Part shown: piece after piece, positions 56,140 through 64,000 of the stretch | How the letters are laid out: each line of letters begins with the position of its first letter | Numbering within the stretch: position 1 is the stretch's first letter | DNA from: CAYWOS01 sp964459985 | Lineage (GTDB): Bacteria > Bacillota > Clostridia > Christensenellales > Aristaeellaceae | Length of the DNA stretch: 64,000 bases | Assembly: GCA_964459985.1 (NCBI GenBank) | Contig: CAYWOS010000010.1 | Span: 17,211 to 81,210, forward strand | Reading direction: 5' to 3' | Program-made: the position numbers and the translations under genes | The notes under the pieces: model-generated | What the model saw: only the letters and a program-made list of their open reading frames with translations | Told to the model about the DNA's origin: nothing | Databases searched by the model: none

Positions 56140-57204
56140 GTGCTGGAAAACCAATTCAAAGCGCTCGAGGCGCGATACGAGGAATTGAGCGAGGCGTCGG
56201 CGCAGCCCGACATCATCGCCGACGTGCCGCGCTGGCAGAAAATCCTCAAGGATATCAAAAGCATCGAGCCGTCGGTGACGGCGTGGCGCGCATACAGGCA
56301 ATTGCAGTCCGAAATCGCGCAGGCCAGGGAAATGCTGGCCGACGGCGACCTCGCCGAGATCGCGCGGGCGGAGCTGAACGAATTGCTCCCGCGCGAAGCG
56401 GAGGAGCGCCGCAGGCTTGCCGTCTTCCTGATCCCGCGCGATCCCAACGACGAGCGCAACGTCGTCATGGAAATCCGTCCGGGCGCGGGCGGCGACGAGG
56501 CGTGCCTGTTCGGCGCGCTGCTTTTGCGGATGTATCAGCGCTACGCCGAGCGCAGCCGGTATCAGTTTGACATGGTCAGCCTTTCCGATACCGAGCTGGG
56601 CGGCGTCAAGGAAGCGGTGTTCACGCTGTCGGGCGGCGGCGCGTTCTCGCGCATGAAGTACGAAAGCGGCGTCCACCGCATCCAGCGCGTGCCCGTCACC
56701 GAGGCGGGCGGGCGCATCCATACCTCGACGGCGACCGTCGCCGTGCTGCCCGAGGCCGAGGACGTCGAGGTCGAGATCAGGCAGGAGGACATCCGCATCG
56801 ACACCTACCGCGCGTCGGGACACGGCGGGCAGTACATCAACCGCACCGATTCCGCCGTGCGCATCACGCATATGCCCAGCGGGCTGGTCGTCACCTGTCA
56901 GGACGAAAAAAGCCAGCTCAAGAACAAGGAAAAAGCGATGAAAGTGCTGCGCTCGCGCCTGTTCGACCTCTACCGCGCGCAAAAGGACGCCGCCTACGCC
57001 TCGAACCGCCGCGAGCAGGTGGGCAGCGGCGAGCGCAACGAGCGCATCCGCACCTACAATTTCCCGCAGGGGCGCGTGACCGATCACCGCGTCGGGCTGA
57101 CGCTGTACAAAATCGACGCCGTGCTCGACGGCGATCTGGACGAAATCATCGACGCGCTGACCCTTCAGGAGCAATCCGAAAAGCTGCGCGGACTGACCGT
57201 ATAA
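56140..57204 (+). CDS. prfA: Peptide chain release factor 1
   Basis: 354 residues. The GGQ catalytic motif is in ASGHGGQYINRTDSAVRITH and the tripeptide codon-reading region lies before it; the C-terminal RTYNFPQGRVTDHRVGLTLY block is conserved. It ends translation at UAA/UAG. The GTG start directly abuts the prmC stop, with a GGGAGAGG SD. Confidence 0.98.
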   Translation: MLENQFKALEARYEELSEASAQPDIIADVPRWQKILKDIKSIEPSVTAWRAYRQLQSEIAQAREMLADGDLAEIARAELNELLPREAEERRRLAVFLIPRDPNDERNVVMEIRPGAGGDEACLFGALLLRMYQRYAERSRYQFDMVSLSDTELGGVKEAVFTLSGGGAFSRMKYESGVHRIQRVPVTEAGGRIHTSTATVAVLPEAEDVEVEIRQEDIRIDTYRASGHGGQYINRTDSAVRITHMPSGLVVTCQDEKSQLKNKEKAMKVLRSRLFDLYRAQKDAAYASNRREQVGSGERNERIRTYNFPQGRVTDHRVGLTLYKIDAVLDGDLDEIIDALTLQEQSEKLRGLTV

Positions 57205-57231
57205 ACCGGAAACAGAGGGACTGACGATCAA

Positions 57232-58248
57232 ATGGAAACCATTCTGACGCCGCCGACCGGGGAAGCGCTGAAACGGGCGGCGGACATCCTCCGCGAGGGC
57301 GGGCTGGTGGGCTTCCCAACCGAAACGGTGTACGGGCTGGGCGGCGACGCGACGAACGAAAACGCCGTGCGCGCCATCTTCGCGGCGAAGGGACGCCCCG
57401 CCGACAACCCGCTCATTGTGCACGTGACGGACGAATCGCAATTGCCGTCGCTTTGCCGCGTAACGGAAACGGCGGAGCGCCTGATCGCCGCCTTCTGGCC
57501 GGGACCGCTCACGCTGCTCATGGAAAAAACGCCCCGCGTGCCCGATGTGACGACGGCGGGGCTGCCTTCGGTCGCCGTGCGCTGCCCCTCGCATCCCGTG
57601 GCGCGGCGGCTGATTGATTTGTCGGGGCGGGCGATCGCCGCGCCCAGCGCCAATCTGTCCGGACGGCCCAGCCCCACCACGGCGGCGCATGTGTACGAAG
57701 ACATGAACGGGCGGATTCCCATGATTCTGGACGGCGGGGCGTGCCGGGTCGGCGTCGAATCGACGGTATGCGATCTGACGGGCGATACGCCCGTGATCCT
57801 ACGCCCGGGCGCGGTGACGCGGGATATGATCGCGTCCGTCGCGGGCGGCTGTCTGGTCGCGGGCAGCGTGATGCGCCCGCTCCGCGCGGGCGAAAGCGCG
57901 CCCTCGCCCGGCATGAGGCACCGCCATTACGCGCCCAAGGGACGCCTGACCGTCGTGCGCGGCGACGAAAAGCGCGTGATCGATACGATCGCGCGCCTGT
58001 ACGACGAATCAGACAACGCCTGTATTCTCTGCGGCGAACACCACAGGGCGTCCTACGGCGGCCGCCGCGCCCGCGCACTGGGCGACACACCCGAGGAAGC
58101 CGAAAACCGCCTGTTCGCGCTGCTGCGCGAGATGGACGATCTCAAGATCGATCGCATTTTCGCCGAAGGCTTTCAGGAAAGCGACGCCTCGCTCGCCGTC
58201 ATGAACCGGCTGGCGCGCGCGGCGGCGTTCGATATCATCGACGTATAG
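57232..58248 (+). CDS. tsaC: L-threonylcarbamoyladenylate synthase (TsaC/Sua5/YwlC)
   Basis: 338 residues: an N-terminal YrdC domain (GGLVGFPTETVYGLGGDATN, AKGRPADNPLIVHV, FWPGPLTLLMEKT, PSANLSGRPSPTTA) and a C-terminal Sua5 domain (SPGMRHRHYAPKG onward). It makes the threonylcarbamoyl-AMP needed for t6A37 of tRNAs. Last gene of the translation cluster. It converges on an FMN-enzyme gene; a degenerate tandem array fills the gap. Confidence 0.96.
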   Translation: METILTPPTGEALKRAADILREGGLVGFPTETVYGLGGDATNENAVRAIFAAKGRPADNPLIVHVTDESQLPSLCRVTETAERLIAAFWPGPLTLLMEKTPRVPDVTTAGLPSVAVRCPSHPVARRLIDLSGRAIAAPSANLSGRPSPTTAAHVYEDMNGRIPMILDGGACRVGVESTVCDLTGDTPVILRPGAVTRDMIASVAGGCLVAGSVMRPLRAGESAPSPGMRHRHYAPKGRLTVVRGDEKRVIDTIARLYDESDNACILCGEHHRASYGGRRARALGDTPEEAENRLFALLREMDDLKIDRIFAEGFQESDASLAVMNRLARAAAFDIIDV

Positions 58249-58265
58249 CGGGACGCGTCCGCGCC

Positions 58266-58408
58266 GCGCGGTCAAAAATCGCCCGCGCGGATCACAGTGC
58301 GGTCATAAATCCCCCGCGCGGATCGCCGCGCGGTCGGAAATTCAAAGTAAATCCCTCATACCGATCACCGCGCGGTCAGAAATCCCGCGGATGAATCACC
58401 GCGCGGTC
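58266..58408. repeat. Tandem array of the 3' end of the FMN-oxidoreductase gene, five copies, period 31 (one 42) bp
   Basis: The core GCGCGGTC (one copy GTGCGGTC) recurs at 58266, 58297, 58328, 58370 and 58401, with AAATC and CGCGCGGAT between copies. The 58401 copy is coding: on the - strand it encodes DRAVI ahead of the stop. The others lie beyond the stop and degenerate with distance. Confidence 0.9.
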
Positions 58409-59275
58409 GATGTGCCGGATATCGGGCGAGGCGGTGCGCGCCATCGCGCCGCGAAGCTCGTCCGTCATCCGCTCGATCTCCCTGCGCACGCCCTCGCCGC
58501 GCTCGCGGCGGAGCGGCTCCATGATCACGCGCCCGGCGCACACGGCGTCGGCGCCCAGCGCGAGCGCCTTGAATACGTCCATGCCGCTCTCGACGCCGCA
58601 ATCGAGGAAGATTTTGAGCCTGCCGCCCACGGCGTCGGCAATGGCGGGCAGCATCAAAAGCGGCGGAACGGCATAAGGCAGAATGCCGTGGTGATGGCTG
58701 ATCACAATGCCGCTCGCGCCGATATCGGCGCATTTTTTCGCGTCGGTCACGCTGAGGACGCCCTTGACGATAAAGGGCAGATCGGTCGCGCCGATAAAGC
58801 GCTTAAGCTGCTTGGACGATTTGGGGCGCATGTCCAGCCCGAGCACGGTATCGTACTGTCCCGCGCCCGAAAACGCGTGGTCGATATCCATGCCCACGGC
58901 GAAGCAGCCGACGTCCCGCGCGTGCTGAAGGCGCGATATGATTTCGCCGTCGTCGGCGTACGGCTTGACAATCTTGATCGTCCTCGCGCCCGTTTGGCAG
59001 ATGCGTTCGATCTCCTCGCGTCCGCCCATGCCCGCGAAGGTCACGGCGTTCGCCGCCTTCGCGCCCAGCGCCATTTCCTCCATGCCGTTCTCGCAGCACT
59101 GGTTCAAGTGGCTCAGCGCCGCCGTCATCACGGGCGTGGAAAATGCTTCGCCAAAGAGCGAAAGCGTGGTATCGGGCGGAACGGCGTCCATGTGACGCAT
59201 TTCCACCAGCAGCGAATCGAAGTAATCGCGCGTGACCGCGTTGGCGTCGGCGCGCCGGGCAACGGATTCGTTCAT
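58376..59275 (-). CDS. FMN-dependent alpha-hydroxy-acid dehydrogenase/oxidase family protein
   Basis: 299 residues, TIM barrel. PVMTAALSHLNQ, FIVKGVLSVTDAKKCADIGA, GIVISHHHGILPYAVPPL (active-site His region), IFLDCGVESGMDVFKALALGADAV and AGRVIMEP match the FMN-binding family of glycolate/lactate oxidases, and also resemble type 2 IPP isomerase-like members. The exact substrate is not readable. It is shorter than classical lactate oxidases at the N-terminus. ATG 59275 with GGAGG SD; the open frame upstream is antisense to the next gene and rejected. Confidence 0.83.
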   Translation of the reverse strand: MNESVARRADANAVTRDYFDSLLVEMRHMDAVPPDTTLSLFGEAFSTPVMTAALSHLNQCCENGMEEMALGAKAANAVTFAGMGGREEIERICQTGARTIKIVKPYADDGEIISRLQHARDVGCFAVGMDIDHAFSGAGQYDTVLGLDMRPKSSKQLKRFIGATDLPFIVKGVLSVTDAKKCADIGASGIVISHHHGILPYAVPPLLMLPAIADAVGGRLKIFLDCGVESGMDVFKALALGADAVCAGRVIMEPLRRERGEGVRREIERMTDELRGAMARTASPDIRHIDRAVIHPRDF

Positions 59276-59285
59276 AAGCGCCTCC

Positions 59286-59314
59286 TTGCGTTTTTTGTCT
59301 GAATGACGTATGAT
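59286..59314 (+). promoter_or_regulatory. Promoter for the TIM-barrel isomerase gene
   Basis: TTGCGT (59286-59291), 17-nt spacer, TATGAT (59309-59314). Confidence 0.65.
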
Positions 59315-59341
59315 AAGGAAAACCACCGGGAGGGATGACGC

Positions 59342-60229
59342 ATGCGATTGGGCGGAACTGTCGTTAAGCCGTATATTGACGCCGAGAGCTGGGCGCGGGA
59401 CGCGAAAGAAATGGACTTTTCGGCGTGCACCTGCCCGCTCCCCAAGGGCGCGACCGCCGCGGACGCGCGCGCGCTGGCGGCGGCGGCGCGCGACGCCGAT
59501 GTCGTGATCGCCGAGGTCGGCGTGTGGAAAAACACGCTGTCCACCGACGAAAAGGAGCGGCGGGCGAACATCGCCTACGCCAAGGAGCGGCTGGCGCTCG
59601 CCGAGGAGCTGGGCGCGAATTGCTGCGTCAACGTGTCGGGCGCGCGCGGCGCGGTGTGGGACGGCTGGTATCCCGAAAACTACGCACCCGAAACGCGCGA
59701 AATGCTGATCGAAACGACGCGCGAAATCATTGACGCCGTCAAGCCCGCGCGCACCTTTTATACGCTCGAGCCCATGCCGTGGATGCTGCCCGACGGCCCC
59801 GAAAGCTACCTGAACCTCATCCGCGACATCGACCGCGACGCCTTCGCCGCGCACATGGATTTCACCAACATGATAAGCTCGGTCGAGCGCTTCCTGAACG
59901 CCGACCGCTTCATCGAGGAAGCGTTCGTGCTGCTCGCGCCGCACATCAAAAGCGTTCACATCAAGGATGTCGTCATGGAAAAGGCGGCGCTGCCCGTCAC
60001 GCTACGCGAGTGCGCGCCCGGGCAGGGACTGCTCAATTACCGGCACATCCTTCGCGCCATCGACCGCGCGCTGCCGCGCGATATGCCGGTGCTGCTCGAG
60101 CACATGGCCACGCAGGAGGAATACGCGCGCGCCCTCCGGCACGTCAAGGCCGCCGCCCGCGCCGAGGGCATCTCAACCGACGGCAAAAAACCCGGAGATC
60201 AGGACGAATCAGGGGCCGGCGTTTCCTGA
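59342..60229 (+). CDS. Sugar phosphate isomerase/epimerase (xylose isomerase-like TIM barrel, AP endonuclease 2 superfamily)
   Basis: 295 residues. ELGANCCVNVSGARG, TFYTLEPMPWMLPDGPESYL, FAAHMDFTNMI (metal ligands) and HIKSVHIKDVVM (His, Asp) are the usual metal-binding strand ends of this superfamily, followed by APGQGLLNYRHI. These enzymes isomerise or epimerise keto sugars. The partner reaction is unknown; the divergent FMN enzyme may act on related hydroxy acids. ATG 59342 with GGGAGG SD. Confidence 0.82.
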   Translation: MRLGGTVVKPYIDAESWARDAKEMDFSACTCPLPKGATAADARALAAAARDADVVIAEVGVWKNTLSTDEKERRANIAYAKERLALAEELGANCCVNVSGARGAVWDGWYPENYAPETREMLIETTREIIDAVKPARTFYTLEPMPWMLPDGPESYLNLIRDIDRDAFAAHMDFTNMISSVERFLNADRFIEEAFVLLAPHIKSVHIKDVVMEKAALPVTLRECAPGQGLLNYRHILRAIDRALPRDMPVLLEHMATQEEYARALRHVKAAARAEGISTDGKKPGDQDESGAGVS

Positions 60230-60295
60230 CCGCGCGGCGGAAAAGCCGAGCGCGTTCCCACAGACAGGACATGAATCGCCCGCGTTCGCGGGAAG

Positions 60296-60328
60296 GCGGC
60301 GGAACCAAGGCGTTCCGCCGCTTTATTG
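60296..60328 (+). terminator. Intrinsic terminator after the isomerase gene
   Basis: GCGGCGGAAC (60296-60305) pairs perfectly with GTTCCGCCGC (60312-60321), then TTTATTG. It overlaps the 3' end of the convergent L,D-transpeptidase gene. Confidence 0.85.
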
Positions 60329-62086
60329 ATTGTTCGCCGCGTTGATGGCGTCGATCTCCGCCCGGGTCATCACGGTGGTGGCGCAGGTATTGCACGCCGT
60401 CAGTTTTGACAGCGACCCCGACAGATCGCCGTAGGTCATCGGCGAAAGCGGCAGATAACGTGACTTGACGCCGGGGCAGTTTTGGTTGGTATGGAAATTC
60501 TTGCCGCCGTTTTCGTTATAATAAAGCGGCATATCGTCGGGCGGATAGCCGAGCGAACGCCCGGTATCGTCCCAGATGATCACCTTGGTCGGCACGCGGA
60601 TGTTGTCCCAGAGCCATTTGATGTTGAGACCTTCCTCGGTTTTGTCCTTTTGGACGCGGATGCAGCCGTGGCTCGCTTTTTTGCCGAGATCCTTGATGGT
60701 GGAAGAATAATCGAACAGGCCGCTCGAGGATTCGATATACGGCACCTCGTGGATCAGGCAGCCGCCGTTGACGCGCATGCCGTAGCGGCACACGAGGTTG
60801 CCGGCGTTGAAGCCGCCCGAGCGGCTGCACATGACAAACTCGCCCGCCGGCGTTTCGTTCCACGGCTGCTTCTTGGTGGGCTGGCCGGTCGATATCAGCA
60901 GCGTGCCGATCAATTTCCCCTCGCCGAACACGTACATGCGCTGCACAAGCTTATCAATCACGATGGCGTAGTCCTCGCGCGGCGTGATGGTTTTGAGGAG
61001 ATTGGTGCGGACGTAGCCGGTGATCATCTCGTCGGTATTGCCGTAGCCCACGCGCGAGGTGCAGTCGGGGCCGTAGGAGGAATTGTACGCCTCGATCAGC
61101 GACCAGCCGTCCTCCCGCGTTTCGAGCACGTGCACGCCCTGCGATTCAAAGGTGATCTCGCCCACGATGTTGTCGCGCTTGGCGCTGCTGTCCGGCGTCA
61201 GGCGCAGCTTGTACGTTTCGCGCTGGTCGTCGCCCTCGATGACCGTGAGCGGCTGCATCAGCATCGCCCACAGCGCTTCCTCGCTGTTCTCGGGGAACGC
61301 CGACCAGTACTCGGATGTCGTGACCGTTTCGGGGACGGGATACGTCCAGTAATTCGACGGATCGACGGTATCGACGGCGGCGCTGGGAATCATGGGGCGC
61401 GGCGTGGGCGCGGGCGTGGCGGTGGGGACGGGCGATGGCGTGACCACGGCGAGCACCGCCAGCGTGATCTGCTGCGCCGTGCCGGAAAAGCCGGTATCGT
61501 CGGTCAGCCTGACGCGCACCGAATAGCTGTCCGGCGGCACGAACTGCCCGTCCATCCTGCCGTCCCACGAAAGCGCGTTCCCGCCTTTGACCGCCGCGCC
61601 GCCGTACAAAGCGACCCACTGCCCGCCGTACAGGATATCGACGTTCAAAAAGCCCGCCATCGAGCAATCGACGGTATAATCCCACCCGGCGTACTGATTG
61701 ACGGCCAGCGACGCCGTCACGCGGCTGATCTGCGGGCTGATATCGCCCACGACGAGCGCGGCGTATTCCTTCCGGTCGCCCATCGCCACGCAGAGCTTGT
61801 AATTCCCCGGCGGCACGGCGCTCGTTTGATTATAATAACCGTTCCATGTCAAATGATTGATGCCCTCGGCGACCGCCATGCTCTCGCGGATGGCGAGCAA
61901 TTCGGCGTCGTCCGCCGAGCACAGCGTGACGCGCGCCGTCCCCTCTTCGTCCGAAAGAAAGCTGATCCGCTCGGTCTTGCCGGGGCGCATCAGTTCGGGC
62001 ACGACGGTGATATCGATCTCCCCTTCCGCGCACGCGGTCAGCGCGATCAGGAGAAGGAGGGCGGCGGCGACAAGAATTCTGCGCAT
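60323..62086 (-). CDS. L,D-transpeptidase (YkuD) lipoprotein with extra domains
   Basis: 587 residues. Lipobox LTAC with Cys19. Two FlgD-like Ig domains (LTWNGYYNQTSAVPPGNYKL, LSWDGRMDGQFVPPDSY), a Pro/Thr spacer (VTPSPVPTATPAPTPRP), an SH3-like region, then YkuD with HEVPYI and the catalytic SHGCIRV. L,D-transpeptidases make 3-3 cross-links or attach proteins to peptidoglycan. After YkuD a ~60-residue C-terminal domain has FHTNQNC...LPLS...CNTC, a possible Cys/His metal site. SD AAGGAG at ATG 62086 and a clear promoter; monocistronic. Confidence 0.93.
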   Translation of the reverse strand: MRRILVAAALLLLIALTACAEGEIDITVVPELMRPGKTERISFLSDEEGTARVTLCSADDAELLAIRESMAVAEGINHLTWNGYYNQTSAVPPGNYKLCVAMGDRKEYAALVVGDISPQISRVTASLAVNQYAGWDYTVDCSMAGFLNVDILYGGQWVALYGGAAVKGGNALSWDGRMDGQFVPPDSYSVRVRLTDDTGFSGTAQQITLAVLAVVTPSPVPTATPAPTPRPMIPSAAVDTVDPSNYWTYPVPETVTTSEYWSAFPENSEEALWAMLMQPLTVIEGDDQRETYKLRLTPDSSAKRDNIVGEITFESQGVHVLETREDGWSLIEAYNSSYGPDCTSRVGYGNTDEMITGYVRTNLLKTITPREDYAIVIDKLVQRMYVFGEGKLIGTLLISTGQPTKKQPWNETPAGEFVMCSRSGGFNAGNLVCRYGMRVNGGCLIHEVPYIESSSGLFDYSSTIKDLGKKASHGCIRVQKDKTEEGLNIKWLWDNIRVPTKVIIWDDTGRSLGYPPDDMPLYYNENGGKNFHTNQNCPGVKSRYLPLSPMTYGDLSGSLSKLTACNTCATTVMTRAEIDAINAANNQ

Positions 62087-62116
62087 TTGTGTCTCCTTTA
62101 ATCAGTATACAAAGAG

Positions 62117-62146
62117 ATTATACTATCATCCGCCGTCCGGTGGCAA
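62117..62146 (-). promoter_or_regulatory. Promoter for the L,D-transpeptidase gene
   Basis: On the - strand TTGCCA (62146-62141), 18 nt, TATAAT (62122-62117). Confidence 0.78.
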
Positions 62147-62183
62147 GGGCGCAAATGTAAACTTTCTGCCGCGCGGGACAAAC

Positions 62184-63515
62184 CTATTCCTCTGTCTCCG
62201 CAAGACCGCGCATCCGCGCGATTTTGTACACGCCCTCCGCCATGCCTTCGCAGAGCCGTTGCTGCCACTCTTCCGTCGAAAGCAGCCGATCCTCGGCGGG
62301 CGTGGACATATAGCCCATCTCGACGAGAAACACGGGCATTTTCGCCCAGTTGTTGCCGATATAATCGTCCGTGAGCGTGACATGCCCCGTTTTCGCGGAC
62401 AATTCGTAGCCCACGGCGCTTCTCATGGCGTCCAGCAGCGCTTCGCCCATCGCGCGGTATTCCGCTTTATCGGCGACGGCGAGAGCGTATTCCGAATGCA
62501 GCGGACAATACACGCTGATGCCGCGCTTGGTCGTGCCCGAGCGCATATTGCAGTGCAGGCGCAGCATGACATCCGCGCCGCCCTGCTCGGCTATCTCGCA
62601 GCGCCCGAGATTGCTCACCCACGTGTCTTCCTTTTCGCGCGTCATCACCACCGCCGCGCCCTGTCTGAGCAATTCGTCGCGCAGGCGGTAAGCGATCTCC
62701 AGCGTCACGATCGATTCCCTGCGAAACGTGACCTTGCCCTGCGCCATGCCGCCCGTGCCGCGCGTTTCGCCCGGTATGCCCGGTCCCTTGGGCTCGGACA
62801 CGCATTTGGAAACGGCCTGATGTCCGGGATCGATGCACACGGTCACGCCCCGGAGCCGCCCACTCTCCGCCTGAACCGCTTTTTGCTCGAGCAGATAGCC
62901 GCGCTGCGTCTTGCTCTCGCCCATCCCCACGCCGCCCTTGTTGAGCACCGTCAAGTACACATTGGTCGCGGCGAAGGTATACGGCAGGGCGATTTCACCG
63001 GAAAACAGATACCCTTCCCCTGGATAAATCGTCATCGTGCCCGATTGCTGCGCCGTTTTGTACTTGAGCGAGATCGATTCCCACCCCGGCGCGGAGAAGG
63101 CGTAGCGCACGCCGCCCGGGATCGGCTCGGACACGAAATCGCGCGCCTTGCCGACCTTCTTTTCCACCGTGCCGAGCGGCGCCGGCGCCGGGGGCGCGGG
63201 GCGCTCGGGCAGCGCGAGGGTCGCCGCGCCGATTTCCCTTTCCTTGAGATTCAGCACCTTGACGCGCAGACGCCCGCCATAGGTCAAAGGGAGCGGAATG
63301 TCGCAGGAAAACGCGCCGTCCGCATTGTACAGCGTGAACTCGCCCTCCTCGCGGGGCGTTGAGAACGCGACGGTCACAAAAGGCTCGCCGGGTACGGAAA
63401 ACTCGCAATGAACGCCGCCCTCGTTCGCGTTCAGGGAGATCCCGACGGACGCCGACGCGGACGCCGATAAAGCGAGCACCATAAGAAGCATAAGGAGCGC
63501 GGCGAGTTTTTTCAT
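62184..63515 (-). CDS. N-acetylmuramoyl-L-alanine amidase (amidase_3) with N-terminal beta domains
   Basis: 443 residues. A signal peptide (MKKLAALLMLLMVLALSASASA) is followed by two Ig-like beta domains (about 25-215) and a zinc amidase: VCIDPGHQ (His), RRESIVTLEIAYRL (Glu), MLRLHCNMR (His) and VFLVEMGYMST (catalytic Glu). It cleaves stem peptides from peptidoglycan outside the cell. The beta domains resemble those in the neighbouring L,D-transpeptidase, which suggests related wall targeting. ATG 63515 with AAGGGGG SD and a TTGACA promoter; the upstream open frame is rejected. Confidence 0.93.
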   Translation of the reverse strand: MKKLAALLMLLMVLALSASASASVGISLNANEGGVHCEFSVPGEPFVTVAFSTPREEGEFTLYNADGAFSCDIPLPLTYGGRLRVKVLNLKEREIGAATLALPERPAPPAPAPLGTVEKKVGKARDFVSEPIPGGVRYAFSAPGWESISLKYKTAQQSGTMTIYPGEGYLFSGEIALPYTFAATNVYLTVLNKGGVGMGESKTQRGYLLEQKAVQAESGRLRGVTVCIDPGHQAVSKCVSEPKGPGIPGETRGTGGMAQGKVTFRRESIVTLEIAYRLRDELLRQGAAVVMTREKEDTWVSNLGRCEIAEQGGADVMLRLHCNMRSGTTKRGISVYCPLHSEYALAVADKAEYRAMGEALLDAMRSAVGYELSAKTGHVTLTDDYIGNNWAKMPVFLVEMGYMSTPAEDRLLSTEEWQQRLCEGMAEGVYKIARMRGLAETEE

Positions 63516-63525
63516 TGTTTCCCCC

Positions 63526-63554
63526 TTGTGAAAACCGAATGGATCGCGTATATT
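63526..63554 (+). promoter_or_regulatory. Possible promoter for the right-edge phosphoesterase gene
   Basis: TTGTGA (63526-63531), 17-nt spacer, TATATT (63549-63554). It overlaps the divergent amidase promoter's -10. Confidence 0.45.
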
Positions 63555-63581
63555 ATAGGAGAGGCGAAAAGCCTTTGTCAA
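63552..63581 (-). promoter_or_regulatory. Promoter for the amidase gene
   Basis: On the - strand TTGACA (63581-63576), 18 nt, TATAAT (63557-63552). Confidence 0.85.
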
Positions 63582-63600
63582 GACCGAAAGGACAGAACGC

Positions 63601-64000
63601 ATGACGACTCCCCGCACGCAGCCACGGCGAAAAAAGACGCACCGCGTCAGGCGGCTCGGCAAGTGGCTGGCGCTGCTGCCCACCGCCTGCATACTGCTCT
63701 ATCCCCTGTATCTGGCGGCGCAGCTTGATCTTGTGGAAACCACGCGCATTTTCCCCTCGCTGCCCGACGCCTTTTCGGGGCTTAGAATCGTCTATCTATC
63801 GGACATCCATTACGGCTCGCTCCTGAACGAGGCGCGCGTGAGGGCGCTCGCCGAGCGCGTCAACGCCCTTCGCGCCGATCTCGTGCTGCTGGGCGGCGAT
63901 TACAGCGAGGACTCGGACGGCGCGATCGCGTTTTTCAGGCTGTCGCCCGGCTTTACCGCCCGTTACGGCGTGTACGGCGTCGCGGGCAACCATGACAGGA
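63601..64000 (+). CDS. Membrane-anchored metallophosphoesterase (3' truncated by window edge)
   Basis: ATG 63601 with AAAGGA SD opens a frame that runs off the window (133 codons seen). A basic N-terminus and one membrane segment (about 22-42) precede a calcineurin-like domain with VYLSDIHYG, LLGGDYSED and AGNHDR, the standard metal ligands. This layout matches YkuE-like phosphoesterases, which act on cell-envelope lipids or UDP-lipid intermediates; substrate is not readable from the fragment. Confidence 0.88.
   Translation, partial: MTTPRTQPRRKKTHRVRRLGKWLALLPTACILLYPLYLAAQLDLVETTRIFPSLPDAFSGLRIVYLSDIHYGSLLNEARVRALAERVNALRADLVLLGGDYSEDSDGAIAFFRLSPGFTARYGVYGVAGNHDR

Noticed and set aside
58266..58408. 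CRISPR or REP element
   Set aside because: Period is ~31 bp with no unique spacers, and the repeat derives from the adjacent gene's coding end.
58376..59959. 527-codon form of the FMN enzyme
   Set aside because: The first 228 codons are antisense to the isomerase gene; the ATG at 59275 has a GGAGG SD.

Overview
This 64 kb window is dense, GC-rich DNA, almost all of it coding. It looks like chromosomal sequence from an anaerobic, spore-forming Firmicute of class Clostridia; a gut lineage near Christensenellales is my inference. Pointers are a spoVA cluster behind a forespore-type promoter, a CIRCE operator, the ylxM-ffh-rpsP-khpA and rpmE-DUF1385-prmC-prfA-tsaC gene orders, a two-subunit Fe-S fumarase, an anaerobic sulfatase-maturating radical SAM enzyme, and glycan genes (GH13, GH29, uxuA). 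I saw no prophage, transposase, CRISPR array or plasmid function. Many genes carry AGGAGG-like ribosome sites, and many promoters fit TTGACA-17-TATAAT well.

Layout. 1-8.0 kb: MATE tail, GH13 enzyme, a Rho-like factor with an altered ATPase site, mnmE, and a membrane acyltransferase. 8.1-9.6 kb: short spoVA cluster. 9.7-14 kb: Dabb protein and CIRCE-controlled htpG, then a NagD-type phosphatase, a GNAT enzyme and a 2H phosphoesterase. 14-19.3 kb: glmS, a SpoIIQ-like M23 protein, fumarase subunits and tmcAL. 19.4-23.5 kb: mgtE behind a structured leader with a small ORF, then the SRP/ribosome cluster. 23.6-27.2 kb: FHA-RodA-class B PBP module. 27.3-30.9 kb: paired ABC exporter halves. 31-36 kb: glycogen phosphorylase, a ParB-like/BMP fusion and a phosphoesterase. 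36.2-41.3 kb: sugar ABC importer with a membrane AraC regulator. 41.3-44 kb: secreted RCC1/WG-repeat protein. 44-50.5 kb: gpmI, small zinc proteins, one with a structured leader, alpha-L-fucosidase and uxuA. 50.6-53.8 kb: anSME, two poorly known proteins and tRNA-Arg. 53.9-58.2 kb: translation genes. 58.3-64 kb: FMN alpha-hydroxy-acid oxidoreductase, a TIM-barrel isomerase, L,D-transpeptidase, amidase and the start of a phosphoesterase.

The strongest second-look items are: (1) the Rho homologue, which lacks the Walker A lysine and the catalytic glutamate; (2) a signal-less ParB-like/BMP fusion coupled to an atypical phosphoesterase; (3) leader RNAs before mgtE and before a zinc-ribbon gene; (4) two separate tandem arrays made of copies of the last codons of the adjacent gene; and (5) three 10-bp-phased GTCAA repeats ahead of the sugar ABC promoter. 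All family calls come from reading motifs by eye; no database was searched.
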